Below are positions 8,169 to 17,127 of a stretch of 20,176 bases of DNA, piece after piece. The position numbers and the translations under genes are program-made. Under the pieces are notes generated by a model. It was given only the letters and a program-made list of their open reading frames with translations. It did not search any database and was not told the DNA's origin. Every line of letters starts with the position of its first letter. Within the stretch, counting starts at the first letter, position 1. The DNA is from Chara braunii (taxonomy: Eukaryota; Streptophyta; Charophyceae; Charales; Characeae): the NCBI GenBank assembly GCA_003427395.1, contig BFEA01000489.1:1057184-1077359 (forward strand), given 5' to 3'.

Positions 8169-8765
8169 TCAAGAAGACGGCAGAGCCATGGACGCTATGG
8201 AACAGGCTAGCATCATCTTTTCGTCAATCGCCTCTGTGATAAGGACCCCATCCACGAGATGCACGATGGCGTTCTCCATGACGATCGCCTCAGGTCCTAT
8301 GATGTGCACTTCACTGATGGCACTGATCAGGGTGATCGACGACGTCGCGCTGTCAAAAGTTACTTCAATCACAGATCCATCGGCTGGTGTCACTTCTTTC
8401 GTCTCCGTCAAATTCCAGACGGTATGGAAAGTGCCGTTGATAACCGTATGCTTGAGGCTCTCCTTGAGAGCAGCTTTCCCGGCCTTTCCCGTAGTCAGGC
8501 AGTCCCACGAAACCGCCCCCGTAACCGCCTCGTTGACGGCATAATCGACCGGGGCGAAGATGGTCACCGGCTTGTCGTTCACGAGGGTAATCAGCTGTTT
8601 GGAGTACCCAGTTGCGACTAAGGCCTGATGAAAGAGCGTCAGATTCTGATTGGCCTTGATTGCCTTCATGAGGTCATTTCCAGGGTCTCCATGGACAAGC
8701 ACCGGAGAAACGACTAGCAAGAACGCGAAACCGGCCACCATAGCCGCCGCCATAGCCGCCGCCAT
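8169..8765 (-). CDS. Secreted single-domain fasciclin (FAS1) protein
   Basis: A 198-residue, apparently intronless protein. Residues 1-26 look like a signal peptide (MAAAMAAAM start, hydrophobic core VAGFAFLLVVSP, cleavage near VHG). One FAS1 domain spans about 31-180. The H1-like motif VTIFAPVDYAVNEA is at 67-80 and the H2-like motif IVHLVDGVLITEAI at 167-180, with KHTVINGTFHT between them. Candidate N-glycosylation sites are N41, N110 and N118. FAS1 proteins act outside the cell in adhesion and wall or matrix interactions. Unlike many plant FLAs there is no Pro/Ala-rich arabinogalactan region, and the C terminus is only a short, weakly hydrophobic tail, so a GPI anchor is doubtful. An upstream in-frame ATG at 8868-8870 would add 35 basic residues and bury the signal peptide, so the ATG at 8765 is preferred. 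Two TGA codons end the frame. Confidence 0.85.
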   Translation of the reverse strand: MAAAMAAAMVAGFAFLLVVSPVLVHGDPGNDLMKAIKANQNLTLFHQALVATGYSKQLITLVNDKPVTIFAPVDYAVNEAVTGAVSWDCLTTGKAGKAALKESLKHTVINGTFHTVWNLTETKEVTPADGSVIEVTFDSATSSITLISAISEVHIIGPEAIVMENAIVHLVDGVLITEAIDEKMMLACSIASMALPSS

Positions 8766-9100
8766 CTCTCCCTCTCGATGTATACTCGTGTCGACAGCGA
8801 TGTTCTCCTCCCTCCCCTTTCTCGATCTCCCTTTCCCCCACCGATGGTCGACAAAACCTGCACCTTCCACTTGAGCGCACTGCGATTGCCGCCCTCGTCC
8901 CTTTCTCGCAGCTCCAGCAACGACGCGCGCGGACTGTGATTGCCGCCCTCACCCCTTTGTCGAGCTCCCCCTCTTCCGCCACCTCTTCTGCCAAATGATC
9001 GCCAAAATCTATCTGCAGCCACGAAGTGCCTCGTTTTGTAGACGCCGCCCTGGTTTGCGCCGAACTGCGCCGATCAAACTTCGCACTTGAGATTGCGGNG
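8766..9100 (-). promoter_or_regulatory. GC-rich leader/promoter region of the FAS1 gene
   Basis: This CpG-rich segment lies directly upstream of the FAS1 start, with no convincing TATA box. An imperfect duplication (GCGATTGCCGCCCTCGTCCC near 8881 and GTGATTGCCGCCCTCACCCC near 8935) lies within it. Frames reading through it have no recognised domain. An ambiguous base is at 9099. Assignment as leader or promoter rests on position only. Confidence 0.4.
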
Positions 9101-9120
9101 GCGAATGCGCGCGGCCCTCG

Positions 9121-9138
9121 TTTTTTTTTTTTTTTTTT
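9121..9138. repeat. Poly(T) tract
   Basis: 18 T residues upstream of the FAS1 leader. A related CTCGTTTTGTA word occurs at about 9030 and again after the tract at 9138-9147. Confidence 0.8.
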
Positions 9139-9655
9139 CGTTTTGTAAATGTCAGAAATGGTCCGCGCACCTAAAATAAATAAATAAGTAAAAAAAGAAA
9201 AAAGAAAAAAAGATCGCTCCTTTTTCCCGCGTAATAAAAAAGCAAAAAAGCAAAAACAAAATAATGCATGCTTCCATGCTCGACTCTGGCGGAATAAAAC
9301 GGTAGGGGGTCATTAGAGCCGTATGTGGCTCCCCTTGCTGTCCAGATCCAGCCAAAATGACCGTACGTTATATCGGATCTAGACTCAATTGCAGCCGGGT
9401 GCATTCCGGGTAAAATTTTCTTTTTTGGGAAAAGCGGGTGCATTCAGTAGTACAGTGCCATCGTTGACTGCTCCCACGCGTGCGTCACGCGTGCGTCACA
9501 CCGGGCGTGGTCCCAATAGCAAAGAGGATCGGATCGCATGCCTGCATCTGGACGTTGTTTGAGGACAGGTGCAGGAAATCGAGAATGAACTGCTTTTCTC
9601 CATCTCTGCGTAAAACACATCCAGATTCAGGAATTCCATCATATCCTCTTTACTA
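9139..9655. other. Unassigned sequence
   Basis: No gene is recognised. There is A-rich sequence at 9175-9265. An 11-bp tandem repeat ACGCGTGCGTC occurs twice at 9476-9497. Confidence 0.4.
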
Positions 9656-9853
9656 GTGGGACCTCGGCCATGGCCTCGCAGCTCTCCCCACACGAAAGCT
9701 GAAAGAGCCGGAGGGTTGGGGATTATAGACCCAACCACCCAAAATTGCGCTCTTATAGCAAAGTGGCCAGTAAGGGCACTGTGCACAGTCGAACAGCAGC
9801 CATGGATAGCCCTGGCACAACATTCCCTCGCCAAGGACTGGCAACTATCTGAT

Positions 9854-9957
9854 CCGGGGCCAAGTCCCACTCACACTGATCCTTGATTTCTGGTCGTTGA
9901 TCCTCGAAATCTGCGGTCAGAAATCAATCATTCAGGTAAGTGGGACTTGGCCCCCGG
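9854..9957. mobile_element. Long hairpin (foldback) insertion inside the LINE
   Basis: Outer arms GGGGCCAAGTCCCACT (9856-9871) and AGTGGGACTTGGCCCC (9939-9954) are perfectly complementary, and pairing nearly continues into CCGG at both ends. Inner arms TTGATTTCTG (9883-9892) and CAGAAATCAA (9918-9927) also pair perfectly. The first LINE frame stops inside it (9884-9886). It is probably a tiny MITE or foldback insertion. No clear target duplication was seen. Confidence 0.6.
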
Positions 9958-11096
9958 AAGCAGTCTGGCATGCCTTGCTAATGCAACCTTTCATCTCCCG
10001 ACCAGTAGTAAACAGAACCTGGAATAATCTTCTAAAGGCCTAGGGGAAAATGCTCCCCCAAGTCCTCGAAGACCCGACAACTAGAGAAGAAGTGCTGCAT
10101 TTTCGAAAACAACTCTATCCGTAATGAGTCCGGACTTCCCTTCTCGGTAGCCAGAGCACCGGGCAATTTCGGCCTCAAGTGGATGCAACGCGGTATCTGG
10201 CTCATTCAGCATATCTGGGACAAAGAACGATGCCATTGGAAAACTGCACGCCACCTCAGACAACATTTGGTGGGACTGCACCACACTGAAGAACACCTCA
10301 GGGAAATTATTGCAGCAATTCCTCCTACCTGGGTGACTATACTGACGGAGCCAGTGGATACAAGGAGAATCAATGGTTCAAATCCCCCGCCTCCCCACAC
10401 CTCTTCTTGGCGGCCTCGGAATGGACTCTGCAGGACACCAAATTGAGACAAACCAGGGAAGCTCAGGAGATCTCTCCCGCTGATATGGACGAGATACGGA
10501 TTCGACAGAAGAAAGATACACAACGAGGTTCCTCATTTCAGATCATCATGGAGGCGGTCCCCCTAAAGGACTGGAAGGTTGACATCTGTAGATACGGCTG
10601 GGAAGTAACTGGTCCCGATAACTCAACTACCAAGATCCCTCTCTCAGACTACTCAGCTAAAACTGTTTATAACTTCCTCTCAAAACCCCAAACCCTCCAA
10701 TCATGTCTCCTCATAAGATGGCAAAACAGGGTCTCTTCTCTCAAACTTAAACCACTCCAACCCAAATGGATCCTTTTTTATATCCAACTCCTCCTTTCCT
10801 CCCTGGAATCCAAAGTGGGTGGCCTACAGTGGTTACACCTCCACTCATGTACTCCTACTGCAATGTGGTGCTCTGAAAAGGGTATGAATGTCTCCGTTTT
10901 CTGCAACGCATGTTCCCACCCCTCCCTGGAAGACTGGCTTCATCTCTGGTGGGAATGTGTCATTGCTAGAGGCTTTTGGGACGAGCTGAACTCTTGGTGG
11001 TCCAGGGCTTACACTGTGGTGGACTTCTGGAATCAGGACTTCGTGGTGACAGGCAGATTCAATCCTATTTTCAACAAACTACAGCTAAGCGAGGTA

Positions 11097-11145
11097 GCTC
11101 ACTGCTTCAGGAAGAAAAGAAAAAAAAAGCTCACTGCTTCAGGAA
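11097..11145 (+). mobile_element. 32-nt A-rich micro-insertion with 17-bp target duplication
   Basis: GCTCACTGCTTCAGGAA at 11097-11113 is repeated exactly at 11129-11145. Only GAAAAGAAAAAAAAA lies between them. The coding similarity of the LINE changes frame exactly here, and removing 32 nt brings both sides into one frame. The insert is little more than a poly(A) tail with a duplicated target. Confidence 0.8.
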
Positions 11146-11290
11146 ACGAGCATTCTGGAATCTGTGGCTGGCAAGAAGAGACAGACGATTGCTCAATGAT
11201 AACTCTCCCCTCCCCTCCCTGCTGGCACAGTTCAAGCAGGCTCTCCGTCTAGATATCACAGCAGACTGGATAAGCATTAAGAAATCTTAA

Positions 11291-11821
11291 TCATCAATGG
11301 ATATAGCTAAGATCTATTTTTCAACAGAAATGGTCCTCCCCATATAAATGGGCGGACTTATCAGCAAACAACACGCTTTTCTACTCAGACCTGCTATGGA
11401 GTCATCCTAGAGGCAATAGCTAATCTACTTCCAGCTCTAAATACCTCTCTTCCGCTTTCTAGTCTAATCCCTACTAGGTCACTCTGCTCGGGTCTTCCCA
11501 CTCATGGTGTAAAGGTTATTCAAAGACAGACATCTACATCAGATTCTACCTCAGAGTTCTCAGTAATAAGCAAAACCGGGTAATGTTCCCGGCATTGGGT
11601 TCTATATTTTTCCGGGTAGAAAGTAGGGACCCCGGTCTCAGGTTCACGAAAACGGGACGCTGGATAAAGTGGCTATTTACTGTCTCATTTCTTAGGACTA
11701 GCGGGCATATCTATGTTTGCTGCTTATAAGGCTAGCAAGGCACTTCAAACAGGCAAACGTATGGTTGCGAGGTCTGAGAGTAGGTTTCACAGAGACTCGA
11801 TATTATTAATGGGTAATTACC
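11291..11821 (+). other. Probable LINE 3' untranslated region
   Basis: No gene is recognised after the last LINE codon at about 11290. The segment ends at GGTAATTACC (a 10-bp palindrome) and an A run at 11822. It is assigned to the LINE by position only. Confidence 0.4.
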
Positions 11822-11900
11822 AAAAAAAAAAAAAAAGAAGCTGAAAGAGAAAAAAGAAGAGCCTTCTCGAAAGAAAGAAAAAAAAACACAAAAAAAAACA
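11822..11900. repeat. A-rich tract
   Basis: A pure A run of 15, then AG/A-rich sequence with two further A runs. The first run is read as the LINE tail. Confidence 0.75.
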
Positions 11901-12038
11901 GTGCGGCTTGAGGCATCACCACGTGAAAGGGGGCCAATATGCATCCGCCACTGGTTTTTGCATCTGGCCTCCTTCTGCCATTGAGATACGTACGCCTCTC
12001 CTGGTCATTTCCACGCGACGGGTGTATATTTCCTCGTT

Positions 12039-12290
12039 TTTTTTTTTTTTTTTTTTTCCCCATACAACGATGCTCCAGTCTATATTAGTGGCGAGCTGCA
12101 CATGTTGGGAATCGGCCCCAACGTCCCTGTGAGACATATCCATAGGCCGGGGTCCTCACAGTATACCCGGAAATAAGAATACAAAACCTCTTTGGCAGAG
12201 GAGACGGTTAAAACTAACGTTTCTTTTTTTTTTTTTTTTTTTTTTTCAAAAACAAGCTCCATCTACTGCCAAATTTTTTTTTTTCAAAAA
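12039..12290. repeat. Three poly(T) tracts with a duplicated junction
   Basis: T runs lie near 12039-12057, 12224-12246 and 12276-12286. The last two are each followed by the same word, CAAAAACAAGC. This could be the tail ends of minus-strand retroposons inserted at or duplicated from one site. Confidence 0.65.
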
Positions 12291-12384
12291 CAAGCACCTG
12301 CTGGAAACTGGGTCCAGCGTCCCATAGATACAACCATATCCTCACAAATTGGCACAAACTGGGAACCGGCCCCAGCGTCCCATA
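12107..12384. repeat. Three dispersed copies of a ~22-bp GC-rich motif
   Basis: Copies lie at 12107-12128, 12303-12326 and 12361-12384. Each is close to GGGAACCGGCCCCAGCGTCC followed by C and, in two copies, ATA. Positioned beside poly(T), they may be part of a minus-strand SINE-like family. Confidence 0.6.
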
Positions 12385-14616
12385 ACGAGTACGTTTAGAA
12401 AACTCTTCAGAAAATTTCATGAAAATGAGACTAAGAACTACTAGAAAACGAAACTAGACTGCCTACTATCCTAAATTCCCCCTTCCAACAGATGGGGCGT
12501 CAGTCCAGGCTCTCAGTCCTCGTACCAGAGCTCACTTGATCTCATACCCCCTTCTGCTAGGGTAACAGGACTCCACAACCCTCCCCAGTACCGATCAACC
12601 TAGCTCGGATGGACAGGAAGTGCCTTCCTCCCTCGACAATTCCCTTAGCAGCAAGCCCCTAAGCAGGTTACAGAGTCAATACCCCGACACCAACTACGTC
12701 GAGCGATCTGGTTATGCCTTCCACCCACGGCATAACTTCACACGCCTCAGTCTCCCCCTGGCTTACAGAGCAAGGCTCCAGCACCGGCCTGTGTCGTCCT
12801 AGCATCGTCCTTCTAACCTACTTACCTTAACAAACGACCTTTTTTCTGTTGAAAATCCCCTTTCTTCCTTCCTTCCTTCAATTCTAGTTTCCCCCCCACT
12901 TCGGCTCACTGTGTAACCATCGAAGTCACTCCTTCCCTCAAAAAACAAAATCCTAACACACTGCTATAAGCAGGCACCCCCTTGCCTTCTCTCCCCACCC
13001 GCCAGTACTGATCCAACCCTAAATCAGTCTAGCTAAGAGACAACAATCCCCCAATCCCGCCTCCCCCCTCCAAGAATAACACCTCCGGCCTTGTGAAACC
13101 CTCACGGGGGGAGGCTCCAACCCTCAAGGAAGACCCCACAAATATACACAGCAAACCACAATTGTACCCCTCAAGACCAGGAAGTTGAGATTAGCAAATA
13201 GAGAAAGTCAATCCGAATCAAAATTTACCACACGGTATTATGATTAGCAACCATAGGGTTTTTTGAAAAATACTTCAGAAGCCTACTTTTAGGCATCCAA
13301 GATCAGAAACGAGTTTGTATCAAAAGTCAAGACCATAAGATCAATGATAAGGAAAGCTACTGAGTGACAAAATTTACGAGAAATTATACGAAATTTAGGT
13401 TTAGATATCCATAAAGGATTTTCGAATCAGATTCTCAAACCGCGGGTTGAGAAACGTTTAGCAAAGATGTATGACACAAAAAAGTTTAAGAAATTATTTT
13501 CAAGAAACCATATTATCAGAAGGAACCACCAACAGAAAACACTGTATCAGATCGTCATCATAAGAAAGAATATCCAGATTTACAACATAGAAAAAAAAAG
13601 TGAGTGATACACCTACAAAAATCAAATCAGAAATTCAGAATATAGAAGACAAAATTTGAAAAACCTAATTAGATCATCATCATTTGGTGAGCATCAAGGA
13701 TTACGACATGCGGACTTTAGGAATCAAGAGAGAAAGGGCAAACAGGCAATACAAAGTCAACCAATCAAAAAAACTATTGAAAACGAAACCCTGAGATCAT
13801 ATTGACACGCAACCTTCTTCACCCGCAGCAAGCTTCACATGAGATGGCGATGTCCTCCTTCCTCCTTGAAGCGTTATTCTCTTTCATCCACCTACCATCA
13901 CTCGAACCAACCCCCACCACCTTCAGGAGGGAAACATCAAGCCACCCTCCATCTGCCGGCTAAGACAGCTTTCGCTGCCGACCACAGTGTCGACGCCAGC
14001 AACAAAGGTATCAACGACCATCCACAACTCTACAAGGTACTGGATGGTGTAGTAACACCTCGTCGAGCCCGTGGACAAGTTATCACAGGAGATTCAAGCC
14101 CTCAACAGAACCCTGTCTGCCACCTCACGCAGTGTAGATGAAGGAGAGCGGAGGAAACTAAGCTACCAACCATGAACCCTCATGTACCATCGCCAACCTC
14201 TCCTCAAATGGCGCCACCACAACGCATCCTCGTCACCATCTTTCTCGTCGTCCTCCGTAAACCCCAAGCCACTCACCCACCTCATCTCCCTCCCCCAATA
14301 TTGCAGCGCGCCGCCGGACTACACCCTCCCTCCCGTCGTTGCTGCCGCCTGGCATCGCTTTGGTCCGTGTGGGTGAACGGGGCGCAGCGCTCCCAGTCGC
14401 GCTGCACCCAATGAAGGATTGAACCTACTCAAGGTCGCAATCCACGAAGCTTATCACTGATTCAGAAGTAGCTTATCCCGGAGTAGGGGGGGAATACTTG
14501 GCCCTCTCAGTGAGAAACTGTCTGATAAGAAGCGAGCAAACTAGGCCTGCATGGGTAATCCCATAAAACTTCCGAGTAAGGGAGAGTGTTCTTATCTGTA
14601 AAACATTTCTCACCGA
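12385..14616. other. Long strand-asymmetric non-coding block
   Basis: About 12460-13180 is C-rich over G. About 13180-13830 is A-rich over T, and about 13830-14400 is C-rich again, all on the plus strand. Essentially no long frame exists between 12803 and 13838 on either strand. The frames at 13839-14141 and 14172-14414 are Pro/Ser/His-rich with no recognised domain. It may be the untranslated part of a retroelement, a long non-coding transcript, or neither. Confidence 0.4.
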
Positions 14617-14947
14617 AAGGCAGAGCCCCCACATCAACAAACATCAGATTGGCATTGTAGCCCAGACATTCAGATTCAGGGCATTCTGAAAAGGAGTGGA
14701 CCATTTCTTCTGAGACTGTTCTCGAGCTAGGTCAGTTGAGGTAGCTTGAGGCTTAAATTTAATTCATTCTGCCATGATGTCTAATCTGATTGAATGTTTG
14801 AACTGTGCTAGGGAGGAGGGAGTAGATGGGTTGGAGTTGAGGAAGGGCCTGTCTCTCCTGGCGAGGCAAATGCACCAGAATGTCGCGAATCTGAATGTCT
14901 AAGCTACAATGCCAATCTCATGTTTGTTGATGTGGGGGCTCTGCCTT
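14617..14947. repeat. 72-bp inverted repeat with 187-bp spacer
   Basis: The left arm 14617-14688 and right arm 14876-14947 are reverse complements with about six mismatches. The right arm overlaps the 3' coding end of the minus-strand LINE fragment, so the left arm is an inverted copy of LINE-tail sequence. Confidence 0.85.
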
Positions 14948-15117
14948 CCAGTGATAACAAAATCTTGGCTCCAAAAGCCAGGAAGACTGTAGGCCTCTGC
15001 CCAGAACAAGTTCAAATTGTCCCAAAAGCCTCTTGCGATGACACATTCCCACCACAAATGTAGCCAGTCTTCTAAGCACGGGTGTGGACATGCATCACAC
15101 ATTGTAGAGATGTCCAT
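14899..15117 (-). pseudogene. LINE ORF2 zinc-finger fragment
   Basis: The minus-strand frame encodes CDACPHPCLEDWLHLWWEC, then IARGFWD and FWSQDFVITGR, ending in a stop at 14899. The C-x2-C-x9-H-x4-C finger is nearly identical in spacing and residues to the plus-strand LINE at about 10.9 kb. The frame continues upstream to 15372 only because it reads through 45-bp repeats, which are not LINE sequence. The fragment is therefore a truncated dead copy. Confidence 0.8.
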
Positions 15118-15300
15118 AGATTCCAGATTCAATGACCTAGAGTTCAGTCGTGGCCGCACTCTAGATTCCAGATTCAATGGCCTAGAGTTCGGTCGTGGCC
15201 GCACAGAGAAGGCTATGGACATCACCACTGACGTAGCCTTCTCCAAGCACCTCAGATTCCAGAAATGGCCTAGAGTTCGGTCGTGGCCGCACTCTAGATA
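15117..15300. repeat. 45-bp repeat, three copies, with a 10-bp hairpin between
   Basis: Units start at 15117 and 15162 in tandem, with a third at about 15252-15300. All contain CCTAGAGTTC(A/G)GTCGTGGCC followed by GCAC. The 48-nt interval between units two and three contains GAGAAGGCTA (15206-15215) and TAGCCTTCTC (15234-15243), a perfect inverted repeat. Confidence 0.85.
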
Positions 15301-15310
15301 GGGTCTCACG

Positions 15311-15458
15311 GCACGACACACGAAACGAAAACGAAACGAGTGCATTTGCCCACCAAAGGTGGCAAAATACACTCGTGACTATTTAAAGCAAACCGATGAA
15401 CCTGGCCATTTTCTGGAGGAAGATAGATTCGTTTCATTTCTCGTTTTGTGTTCCGTGC
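15311..15458. repeat. Possible small TIR element (~148 bp)
   Basis: 15311-15339 (GCACGACACACGAAACG...) is imperfectly complementary to 15429-15458 (...TTTTGTGTTCCGTGC). An internal TTGCCCACC-AAA-GGTGGCAA hairpin lies near 15346-15365. No target duplication was identified. Confidence 0.4.
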
Positions 15459-15834
15459 GGCAATGCTCATGAAGCACTCTTGTCACGCTCTTGTGAATCC
15501 TCAAGTGCAGTGCAGCCTGTTTTTTCCATCCAGACACAGACGGGCTCTAAAAATCCCACACCCTTTCAAGGAACCATCCGACCACCCTTGCAGAGCCAAA
15601 CACTCTAGGGCTATGAATCCCCAGCGGCCGCGAGGCTGCGATCATGACTGCGACGACCGCGGTCTGCCGCGGCCCGCAACGGCCGAGGGGAGAGAGGGTT
15701 GGTGGTCGGGGTCGCGGATTGGGGTTCCGGAACCCTCACCCTACCCCCTTGTAAAAAAAAAGGTTAAAAAAAATAATTTTCAGGAGGGTTGTTTTTGGTG
15801 TGTCGAAAAAAAAATAAAAATTAATAACAATAAA
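15459..15834. other. Unassigned sequence
   Basis: No gene is recognised. A GC-rich part lies at 15620-15735 and A runs at 15752-15820. Confidence 0.4.
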
Positions 15835-16070
15835 TTGATTGATTGATTGATTGGTGGGGGAGGTCCTCCCAGCCCTCCCCCCAACACACACACACACCCA
15901 CTGTGACACACACACAGTGACACACACACATACGCACATACACACACACTCGCACGAGCACACGTATAAGCACACACACGCACACACACACACGCCCGCG
16001 TGCACACACAGACACACATACATATATATACGCAGACATAAACATATATCTTAAATATATACATAATCAT
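15835..16070. repeat. (TTGA)n, C-rich hairpin, (CA)n-rich and (TA)-rich simple repeats
   Basis: About five TTGA/GATT units (15835-15853) are followed by GGTGGGGGAGG and a near-complementary CCTCCCCCC. Then come interrupted CA repeats to about 16018 and AT-rich repeats to about 16070. The Cys/Val and His/Thr frames here are artefacts. Confidence 0.9.
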
Positions 16071-16350
16071 CTTTAAATTAATTACTTTTATGGATTTGTT
16101 ATTCATGGAATACTCCTGGAAAGGTTGAAATAAGGGCTATTTTGGATTGATGGAAGGGTAAAATGTATAAGATAATACCTGAATGAGACTGGGCGCTCTG
16201 GCCATAACATACCTTTGAATTTGGAGTATGGCCCCTTTACTTTTTCTGAATTTGTTGATTAAGAGCTAACCCCCCTTGTAGGAGTATGATGATGGAAGGG
16301 GAAAATCGTTTTTTTTTTTTGATTAAAAATCACAAAAAATATATATGTAT
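16071..16350. other. Unassigned AT-rich sequence
   Basis: No gene is recognised. GGCCATA near 16200 and TATGGCC near 16227 form a 7-bp inverted repeat. A T run near 16310-16320 is followed by GATT-AA-AAATC. Confidence 0.4.
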
Positions 16351-16720
16351 TTTTTGGGCCCCGCGGTAAACAAAATGGTTGTCGTATCACCTCCCCCAGA
16401 GTATGGGTGTAATGAGAGCCTTTCCGTGGAAATTGGAGGCCACCACGTAGGCCTGATCCTACGTATCTTCCAAAGTCACCATTCATCGATATTTATACTA
16501 GTTGTGTTGATTCCCCATAAAAAATTATGGGACCCCTATCCTGGATTACGTTAAGCAATTGGCTCAGATGAGATCTTCTTCTGAGTTTTTTTTGGGCCCC
16601 GCGGTAGAATCGGAACCCTCCCCGTGAACCCTCCCTCAAGGTTATCACCCAGGGGCTGGCTCTACCGTGAAAAATGGAGGCTACTATGTAAATTCACGTA
16701 ACTCCTATACCTGGACGTCT
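16351..16720. repeat. Diverged direct duplication, ~238-bp offset
   Basis: TTTTTGGGCCCCGCGGTA occurs at 16351-16368 and 16589-16606. Each copy is followed further on by a CCGTG(G)AAA..TGGAGGC..AC segment (about 16423 and 16669). The first copy also holds ACGTAGG-cctgat-CCTACGT. Confidence 0.6.
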
Positions 16721-17127
16721 TCCTGACCAGCTACGCCATCTACGTTTTGAAAAGAAATGTGCTCCGTATTGGCGCCAATTTTCGAACCGAGGGCGGCATC
16801 TAGGTACGAAGCGACGGAGGTAGCCTGTCGTCCTATTATTTATTGATGTACACTCTACATTCGAAACCCTCTTCAGTGAAAGTGAGCGTGACGGCTCCGG
16901 TTTGAGGATTCACTCCGCCGATCTCGACGTTCCTATTGATACGCTGCGCCAAGTTTGATTGAGTTCTCTGCTTCTTCTCTCACTCCCTCTTTTTTCGCCC
17001 TCTCATGCGCTTCCTTCCTGCTTCTAGCCCCTCTCTCCCTCCATTACTCCTTCCCTAATCTTCGTATCACTAATAGTGACCTCTCATATCTTCATCGCTC
17101 CTCTTCGCTTCAGCTGGATTGGTAGCC
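16721..17127. other. Unassigned; pyrimidine-rich, leader-like sequence
   Basis: No coding sequence is recognised. CT-rich sequence from about 16960 to 17100 precedes an ATG in good context at 17128 and could be the 5' leader of the candidate gene downstream. Confidence 0.3.

Larger units (their letters stand above)
9656..11290 (+). pseudogene. LINE ORF2 C-terminal remnant, frameshifted
   Basis: Coding similarity moves through three frames. First comes 9656-9886 with ERAGGLGIIDPTTQNCALIA, the GGLGI...QN.AL.AKW block found just after the RT domain of plant LINEs. Then 10183-10446 carries IQHIWD and IPPTWV. Then 10407-11252 carries CNAC...WLHLWWEC, a C-x2-C-x9-H-x4-C zinc finger (zf-RVT) followed by GFWDEL. 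The final part continues in the frame of 10976-11290 after an A-rich insertion. The polymerase catalytic region is absent. The zinc-finger segment is close to the minus-strand copy at 14.9-15.1 kb, so these two belong to one family. Confidence 0.82.
9708..11837 (+). mobile_element. 5'-truncated, decayed LINE retrotransposon
   Basis: A plus-strand non-LTR retrotransposon remnant carrying ORF2 sequence downstream of the polymerase domain. It starts at or just upstream of the AGGLGI motif and runs through a C-terminal zinc finger to about 11290, then an untranslated tail to an A run at 11822-11836. AAGCTGAAAGAG occurs at 9696-9707 and again right after the A run at 11838-11849, and may be the target duplication. 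If so, the 5' end is near 9708. If not, LINE sequence may begin further upstream, around 9650. Two later insertions disrupt it. Confidence 0.65.

Noticed and set aside
8188-8621. Plus-strand frames opposite the FAS1 gene
   Set aside because: They are antisense shadows of the FAS1 frame with no recognised domain.
8714-9022. Arg/Gly-rich minus-strand frames upstream of FAS1
   Set aside because: They come from GC-rich composition and a local duplication. They overlap the FAS1 start in other frames, with no domain.
9099-9099. Third N as another duplicated contig join
   Set aside because: No exact repeat flanks it, unlike the Ns at 1598 and 18881. It is treated as an ordinary ambiguous base.
13839-14414. 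Pro/Ser/His-rich plus-strand proteins
   Set aside because: No domain, no signal and a composition matching the C-rich block, so they are not supported as genes.
14899-15372. A 157-residue intact gene on the minus strand
   Set aside because: Its N-terminal half reads through 45-bp DNA repeats and its C-terminal half is a LINE fragment.
15736-16106. Cys/Val-rich secreted-looking frames
   Set aside because: They are translations of interrupted (CA)n repeats.
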